From Roseibium algicola (GTDB taxonomy: Bacteria; Pseudomonadota; Alphaproteobacteria; Rhizobiales; Stappiaceae), in assembly GCF_001999245.1 (NCBI RefSeq), contig NZ_CP019630.1, positions 2,906,501 through 2,970,500 on the forward strand: 64,000 bases of DNA, read 5' to 3'. A model generated the notes under the pieces. That model ran no database searches and had not been told where the DNA came from. It was given only the letters and a program-made list of their open reading frames with translations. A program made the translations under genes and the position numbers. Shown one piece after another: positions 59,093-64,000 of the stretch (the first letter of the stretch is position 1; every line of letters begins with the position of its first letter).

Positions 59093-60160
59093 TCAGACTT
59101 TCAGAAAACAGCCGTTCTCCGTGTGGGAGCGTTCGGCAAGGTCGAGGGCGACCTGAAGCCGGGCGCCGTGGTCGAAATCCGGGTCGGCCGGAGCCCCGGT
59201 CAGAATAGCGGCGGCAAACCGCTGGTAGACTGTCGGAACAGAGCCAACTTCGATGTCAGTCCAGGTCGCAGAAGAAAGATCTTCGCCCTGGCAGATGCGC
59301 AGGCCTTCGATGCCCTTCTCGAAACGCACTTCCAGGCCGCCCTTGTCGCCATAAAGGCGCAGGCGCAGGTCGTTCAGGTGGCCGGAGGCAAACCTGGTGG
59401 CGCTGATCGTGCCGAGCGCGCCGTTTTCAAGCTCGGCCTGCAGGGTGGCGCTGTCGTTGGCGTTGAGCGTGTATTCGCCAATCCTGCCGCCCTCTGCCTT
59501 GTCGAAGGTCTTCAGCCGGCAGGAAAGTTCGCTCACCGGGCTGCCGGCGGCGAAGATGACGAAGTCGAGGATATGGATGCCGACATCGCCGAGAACGCCC
59601 TTGGAACCGTGCGCGGTCGACAGGCGCCAGAGCCATTGGCTCTCGGTCTTCCAGTCCCCCCACGCCGGCTGCGTCAGCCAGCTCTGCAGGTAGGAAGCCT
59701 CGAAGTGACGAAGCGCACCGATGGCACCACCCGCAACCAGTTCGGCGGCCTTTTGCAGCACGGCAACATTGCGATAGCTCAGGTTGACCATGCCGATCAG
59801 CTTCTTCGCGCGGGCGAGATCCGCCATCTCCCGGGCGTCGGCAGCGTTGGTCGCCAGCGGCTTTTCACACAGGACGTGCTTGCCCGCGGTCATCAGGGCC
59901 ATCGTGGTCGGATGGTGCGCCGCGTCCGGCGTCACGTTGGCCGCAGCGTCAAATTCGCCCCAGGCAATTGCCTCTTCCAGCGTTGCGAAGCGGTTCGGAA
60001 TGGCGAAGATGTCGCAGAACTGGGTGAGCACGTCCGGGCGCTGGTCGACGCCGCCGACGATTTCAACGCCGTCGATCCTTGAAAAGGCATCCGCGTGGGT
60101 ACGCGCCATGTTGCCGGTGCCGACTATCAGGATCCGGAGAGGGTGTGCAGCAGAGGTCAC
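59093..60160 (-). CDS. Gfo/Idh/MocA-family oxidoreductase (ThuB-like)
   Basis: 355 aa from GTG 60160 (AGGAAGAT upstream). An N-terminal Rossmann domain with ILIVGTGNMA (10-19), the catalytic-type EKPLATNA and a C-terminal mixed-sheet domain. Acts on a sugar or polyol with NAD(P). It follows a ThuA gene at 70 nt; in rhizobia ThuA/ThuB form a trehalose-oxidation pathway to 3-keto sugars, which this resembles. Confidence 0.88.
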   Translation of the reverse strand: MTSAAHPLRILIVGTGNMARTHADAFSRIDGVEIVGGVDQRPDVLTQFCDIFAIPNRFATLEEAIAWGEFDAAANVTPDAAHHPTTMALMTAGKHVLCEKPLATNAADAREMADLARAKKLIGMVNLSYRNVAVLQKAAELVAGGAIGALRHFEASYLQSWLTQPAWGDWKTESQWLWRLSTAHGSKGVLGDVGIHILDFVIFAAGSPVSELSCRLKTFDKAEGGRIGEYTLNANDSATLQAELENGALGTISATRFASGHLNDLRLRLYGDKGGLEVRFEKGIEGLRICQGEDLSSATWTDIEVGSVPTVYQRFAAAILTGAPADPDFDHGARLQVALDLAERSHTENGCFLKV

Positions 60161-60230
60161 GGGGATCTTCCTCAGCGTTTGAGAGCAGGACGGACCGGCG
60201 AAAGTCTGCCGGTCCGGAAGGGAAAGTGGA

Positions 60231-61016
60231 TCAGCGGAAACCTTCTTCGCCGTCGGCGTGCAGCTTCGGGCCGCGTTCCTCGATCTTTTCGGGAGCCGCT
60301 TCCACCGGAACATTGGGCGCAATGTTCGGATCGGCGATCCGGGCCATCGGGTTGAACGCCCATTTGACGCCGTTCTTCAGCACCGTCTGTACATGGGTGT
60401 TGTGATAGGTCGGATAGGTTTCGTGCCCCGGGCGGAAGTAGAAGACGTTGCCCGCGCCGCGCTTGTAGGTGAGGCCCGAGCGGAAAACCTCGCCGCCCTG
60501 GAACCAGCTGATGAAGACCGTCTCCAGCGGTTCCGGCACACCGAAGGGCTCACCGTACATTTCTTCCATCTCCAGCTCGAAGCTGTCGGGAAGACCGGTG
60601 GTGATCGGATGGTTGCGGCTGGTCACCCACAGGCGCTCGCGCTCCCCGGCCTCGCGCCAGGTGAGATTGCACGGGCTGCCCATCAGGCGTTTGAACGGCT
60701 TGGCGAAATGGGCCGAATGCAGAAACACCATGCCCATGCCGGACCAGACGGCGTCGCAGACGCGTTCCACCACTTCGTCGGAAACGTCGCCATGGGCAGC
60801 GTGACCCCACCACAACAGCACATCCGTTTCGGCAAGGCGTTCCTTCGTCAAGCCGTGTTCGGGTTCCTGCAAGGTGGCGGTGGTGGCGGTGATATCGGGA
60901 TCGGTGTTCAGCGTATCGGCAATGCACTGGTGCATGCCGTCCGGATAGACACCCGCGACGATCTTGTTGTGCTGTTCATGGACGTTTTCGCCCCAGACCA
61001 CGGCTCTGATCGGCAT
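60231..61016 (-). CDS. ThuA-family trehalose/sugar utilisation protein
   Basis: 261 aa, glutamine amidotransferase-like fold. VVWGENVHEQHN opens the protein, VLLWWGHAAHGDV and MVFLHSAHFAKPFKRLMG are the family motifs, and NVFYFRPGHETYPTY ends it, with the conserved histidines. It belongs to the ThuA family (3-keto sugar metabolism). It leads a two-gene unit with the Gfo/Idh enzyme and carries two LacI-type sites upstream. Confidence 0.9.
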   Translation of the reverse strand: MPIRAVVWGENVHEQHNKIVAGVYPDGMHQCIADTLNTDPDITATTATLQEPEHGLTKERLAETDVLLWWGHAAHGDVSDEVVERVCDAVWSGMGMVFLHSAHFAKPFKRLMGSPCNLTWREAGERERLWVTSRNHPITTGLPDSFELEMEEMYGEPFGVPEPLETVFISWFQGGEVFRSGLTYKRGAGNVFYFRPGHETYPTYHNTHVQTVLKNGVKWAFNPMARIADPNIAPNVPVEAAPEKIEERGPKLHADGEEGFR

Positions 61017-61070
61017 TTCAGCCTCTCCCGTTCTTCAGATGTTGGCAGAATTGTTGGCGAGCTAAGCATA

Positions 61071-61110
61071 GAAAGCGCTTTCTTTTGAAAAGTGCCTCCA
61101 AAGCGCTTTG
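61071..61110. promoter_or_regulatory. Two LacI-family operators (AAAGCGCTTT)
   Basis: GAAAGCGCTTTC at 61071-61082 and CAAAGCGCTTTG at 61099-61110, both perfect palindromes, centres 28 bp apart, 55-95 nt upstream of the thuA ATG. The AAxGCGCxTT core is the usual LacI/GalR-type site in sugar operons. No lacI-family gene is in the window. Confidence 0.75.
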
Positions 61111-61382
61111 GATAGCGCTAGCACCGAGGTTTTGTGCTGTCAATCGGAGGGGCTGTAATATTCGATCACAGTTCTCGCCGGTTGCTTCCCGGCTGATACG
61201 CTTAACGTCGTCGACAGAAGTCCGTCGTTCAGGGCGAGGCCTCAAGGGCGGACACTGCCAAGGCGAAGAAGGGGCCGATCGGAACGAGATGGCTGGGGGC
61301 TGTGACCCACCGCCGCATTTCCAGTCAGGCCAGCTCATGAAAACATACCATATGTTATGGTTTGTTTTGGAGGAGTAGTGAA
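61111..61382. other. Promoter region of the 61383 unit
   Basis: About 270 nt without a gene. It ends in ATACCATATGTTATGGTTTG just before the GGAGGAG of the 61383 gene; the CCATA/TATGG inverted element there may be the TetR operator. Confidence 0.4.
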
Positions 61383-61763
61383 ATGAATGGTCTATTGCTC
61401 GCAGCCGCGGGTCTTTCGGCTGCCGTCTGCCTGCTGCATACATTCGCAGGGGGACGGGCGATTGCCGTGCCGCTGCTGAAAGCGTCGGATCTGCACCCGG
61501 TGCCGAAATATGTCGCCTATTACTGCTGGCATATCGTGACAATCGTTCTGGCAATGATTGCCGTCATGTTTGCCGTCGCGGGTGTGCGGGCTGAAAGCCT
61601 CGATCTTGGCTTGGTGGCGACCGTGTTGACAGCTTCTTTCTGTCTGCTGGGCCTTGCGGTGCCACCGCTGAAGAAGCAGAAATACAGCCAGATGCCGCAG
61701 GGCTGGCTGTTTCTGCCGATTGTCCTGCTGGGTGGTCTTGGTATTCTGGGCGGAGTGAGTTGA
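61383..61763 (+). CDS. Small four-helix membrane protein
   Basis: 126 aa, four hydrophobic segments, GGAGGAG before the ATG. LLHTFAGGRAIAVPLL and YYCWHIVTIVLAM hold two His residues in or near membrane helices. Family not recognised with certainty. It is followed after a single base by a TetR-family frame, so the regulator probably controls it. Confidence 0.75.
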   Translation: MNGLLLAAAGLSAAVCLLHTFAGGRAIAVPLLKASDLHPVPKYVAYYCWHIVTIVLAMIAVMFAVAGVRAESLDLGLVATVLTASFCLLGLAVPPLKKQKYSQMPQGWLFLPIVLLGGLGILGGVS

Positions 61764-61764
61764 C

Positions 61765-62322
61765 CTGAGGAAGCGTTTCGGAAAATCGGACTGGCTTGAT
61801 CTCGGTCTGACGCAGCTTGCAAAGGATGGGCCGGCGGGACTGACCGTCGAGGCTCTCTGCACCGCAGCAGACCGCACGCGTGGCTCGTTCTATCACCATT
61901 TTCAGGATCACGGGGCATTCGTCGAAGCCCTGATGCTTGCCTGGAAACAGCGGCACACGCTCGACATTGCCGAACAGACGATGGCCGAAAAAGGCGACCT
62001 GAGGGCGCAGAAGCTCTCGGATCTTGCCAATCGCCTGGACCACCGGCTGGAGCAGGCTGTGCGCCAATTCGCGCAATCGGACCTTCGGGCGCAGGAGATC
62101 GTCCGGGACGTCGATGATTTGCGAACCGAGTTCGTTGCGCAGCTCTACGAAGCCGAAGGGATGGAGCCTGCGCTTGCAGCAGATGTTGCCAAAATCGAAT
62201 ACGCGGCTTTTGTCGGCAGCCAGATTGTCTGGCCGGATATGCCGGTAGATGAGCGTGTTGCCCTCGATCGGCGCTTTGCGCAGCTGGTTGCAATGGCGAC
62301 AGAAACAGGGTCGAGAAAATAA
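61765..62322 (+). CDS. TetR-family regulator with a probable CTG start
   Basis: 185 aa. The frame reads RKRFGKSDWLDLGLTQLA, then LTVEALCTAADRTRGSFYHH, the usual TetR helix-turn-helix, followed by a helical ligand-binding part. There is no ATG, GTG or TTG before the DNA-binding domain; the first ATG in frame is at 61933, after it. CTG 61765 is preceded by GGAG at nine nt and follows the membrane gene stop by one base. Effector unknown. Confidence 0.85.
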   Translation: MRKRFGKSDWLDLGLTQLAKDGPAGLTVEALCTAADRTRGSFYHHFQDHGAFVEALMLAWKQRHTLDIAEQTMAEKGDLRAQKLSDLANRLDHRLEQAVRQFAQSDLRAQEIVRDVDDLRTEFVAQLYEAEGMEPALAADVAKIEYAAFVGSQIVWPDMPVDERVALDRRFAQLVAMATETGSRK

Positions 62323-62341
62323 CTCTCGACCAGAGAGCCAA

Positions 62342-62370
62342 AAAAATCCGGGCGCTCGAAGCGCGCCCGG
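62342..62370 (-). terminator. Intrinsic terminator of ggt
   Basis: On the minus strand: CCGGGCGC, loop GCTTCGA, GCGCCCGG, then ATTTTTTT. It lies 25 nt after the ggt stop. Confidence 0.85.
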
Positions 62371-62394
62371 GGTAATGCGTAGGCTGTTGGTGCC

Positions 62395-64000
62395 TCAGTA
62401 GCCGGCGGAAAGCGCGCCGGGGCGGCGCGGGTCGGAAGCCCCCGCCAGAATACCGTCAACGAGCATGATCGACTGGGTCGACCCCATGGCGTTCTTGACT
62501 TCCACCTTGTGCCCCCGGGCTTCCAGCAAGCGGACCGTGTCCGGAGAAAGACCTTCCTCGATGCGGATTTCATCCGGCAGCCACTGATTGTGGATGCGCG
62601 GAGCAGCCGTCGCCTCGGCGATGTTCATGCCGTGATCGACGACGTTGAGAATGATCTGCAGCGTGGTGGTGATGATACGGCTGCCGCCGGGCGAACCAGT
62701 GGCGAGGAACAGCTTGCCGTCCTTGAACACCAACGTCGGGCTCATGGACGAAAGTGGCCGCTTGCCGCCCTCAACCGCGTTGGCCGTTCCGCCGATGAGG
62801 CCATAGGCGTTGGGTACGCCGGGCTTTGCGGAAAAGTCGTCCAGTTCATTGTTGAGCAAGACACCTGTGCCGTCGGCTGTCAGGCCAACGCCGTAGGAGA
62901 AGTTCAGCGTGTAGGTGTTGGAAACCGCATTGCCGTCCTTGTCGACAACGGAATAATGCGTGGTCTGGTTGCTTTCATAGGGGAAAGGATCGCCGGGCTT
63001 CACCTCTTCGGAAGGTGTTGCCACATCCATCTTGATGGATTTCACCAGTTCAGCGGCATAAGCCGGATCGGTCAAACCCTTTACCGGAACATCGACAAAA
63101 TCCGGGTCGCCCAGATACTTGGAGCGGTCCGCGTAGGCGCGCCGCATGGTTTCTGCCATCACGTGGATGCTGTCGGCGGAATTCGGACCATATTCGGCAA
63201 GTGGATAGCCCTGCAGCATGTTGAGGATCTGCACGATGTGCACGCCGCCGGAAGACGGAGGGGGCATCGATGCGATTTCATAGCCGTGGTAGCTGCCCAC
63301 GACGGGGTCTCGCCAGACCGGTTTGTATCCGGCCAGGTCTTCCTTGGTCATGCCGCCTCCGGAGGCAGTTACCTTCTGTGCGATCTTTTCGGCAACTTCA
63401 CCGGTGTAGAACCCGGCTGGGCCCTTGTCGGCGATCAGTTTCAGTGTTGCGGCAAGATCCGTCTGCTTGAGTGTCTCGCCCGGTACGAACGGCAGGCCGC
63501 CGGTCTTGTAGAAGATCGCGGCGGTGGCCGGGTCCTGAAGAAGGCGTTTTGCGGATGCGGTCAGCGATGCCGCGAGATCCGGTGTCACTTCGATGCCGTT
63601 TTCCGCAAGGCCAATGGCAGGTGCGACCAGCTCTGCCCAGGTCAGCTTGCCGCTGCCGTGTTTTTCAAAGGCCTCGGCAAAGCCGGCGACCGTGCCTGGC
63701 ACACCGACAGCAAGACCGGAAAAGCGGGATTTCTGGTTATCGGGTTCGCCGTCTTCTCCCAGGAACATGTCCTTGAAGGCTGCGGCAGGTGCCATTTCCC
63801 GATAGTCGAGCGCCTTGGTGTCGCCGCTGTCCGCCAGGTGGATCATCATGAAACCACCGCCCCCCAGATTGCCGGCGCGCGGCAGCGTGACGGCAAGCGC
63901 GAAGCCGGTGGCAATGGCGGCATCGACTGCGTTGCCTCCTTTCTTCAGGATGTCGACACCGACGCGGCTTGCAACGGCTTCCTGGCTGGCAACCATGCCG
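62395..64000 (-). CDS. ggt: Gamma-glutamyltransferase, 5' truncated by the window end
   Basis: About 535 C-terminal residues visible; the start and signal peptide lie outside. MVASQEAVASRVGVDIL and GGNAVDAAIATGFALAV open the mature part, NLGGGGFMMIH follows. The autoprocessing site and catalytic Thr are in NQTTHYSVVDKDGNAVS (Thr codon 62962-62964), and GSPGGSRIITTT lies in the small subunit. A periplasmic enzyme that splits glutathione. A strong terminator follows. Confidence 0.95.
   Translation of the reverse strand, partial: GMVASQEAVASRVGVDILKKGGNAVDAAIATGFALAVTLPRAGNLGGGGFMMIHLADSGDTKALDYREMAPAAAFKDMFLGEDGEPDNQKSRFSGLAVGVPGTVAGFAEAFEKHGSGKLTWAELVAPAIGLAENGIEVTPDLAASLTASAKRLLQDPATAAIFYKTGGLPFVPGETLKQTDLAATLKLIADKGPAGFYTGEVAEKIAQKVTASGGGMTKEDLAGYKPVWRDPVVGSYHGYEIASMPPPSSGGVHIVQILNMLQGYPLAEYGPNSADSIHVMAETMRRAYADRSKYLGDPDFVDVPVKGLTDPAYAAELVKSIKMDVATPSEEVKPGDPFPYESNQTTHYSVVDKDGNAVSNTYTLNFSYGVGLTADGTGVLLNNELDDFSAKPGVPNAYGLIGGTANAVEGGKRPLSSMSPTLVFKDGKLFLATGSPGGSRIITTTLQIILNVVDHGMNIAEATAAPRIHNQWLPDEIRIEEGLSPDTVRLLEARGHKVEVKNAMGSTQSIMLVDGILAGASDPRRPGALSAGY

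Overview
The window reads as chromosomal DNA of a GC-rich alphaproteobacterium, most likely a marine Hyphomicrobiales member of the Labrenzia/Roseibium/Stappia kind. This placement is inferred from gene families and base composition, not from a marker gene. About 60 protein genes, one tRNA-Gly and one clear pseudogene are supported. I see no rRNA, CRISPR array, prophage or insertion sequence.

Regions. 1-5.1 kb: 3' end of an ammonium transporter gene, a HAD phosphatase, a ugpE-like permease without its usual partners, a small H/C-dyad protein resembling the DUF4347 caspase-like domain, a CDF cation exporter and a DUF1223 protein. 5.4-15.1 kb: a membrane-lipid locus. It holds a plant DGD1-like glycosyltransferase gene facing a tight six-gene minus-strand operon (7TM protein, cyclic-nucleotide-binding/CPBP membrane protein fusion, fatty acid desaturase, cyclopropane synthase, MGD1-like glycosyltransferase, diacylglycerol kinase-like enzyme). 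An acyltransferase and a sugar-nucleotide epimerase follow. 15.3-18.3 kb: ccmABCDG for cytochrome c maturation. 18.5-26.6 kb: two paralogous membrane proteins and an overlapping RDD/SpoIIM/DUF58/MoxR/DUF4350/DUF4129 operon. 27.5-33.4 kb: divergent acnA and acnB. 34.6-37.2 kb: queF and queEDC (queuosine precursor). 37.4-40.3 kb: DUF429, pdxY and ispG. 40.5-43.1 kb: three tandem homologous membrane protein genes, the middle one interrupted by an in-frame TAA. 43.3-45.2 kb: bdhA and a patatin-like hydrolase. 45.6-57 kb: exported and envelope proteins, a LysR/aldo-keto reductase/EamA unit, a GST, and a Trm112/Lon-N/thioredoxin-TPR group. 57.2-64 kb: tRNA-Gly, a urea transporter, a ThuA/Gfo-Idh-MocA pair behind LacI-type operators, a TetR unit, and a 5'-truncated gamma-glutamyltransferase gene.

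The best candidate for an undescribed system is the 5.4-12.8 kb lipid locus. It combines galactolipid-type head-group synthesis, acyl-chain modification, diacylglycerol handling and a membrane protein with a canonical-looking cNMP-binding cassette but altered CPBP protease motifs. Two genes (ccmA and a TetR regulator) appear to begin at CTG codons. Dispersed palindromic repeats fill several intergenic gaps.
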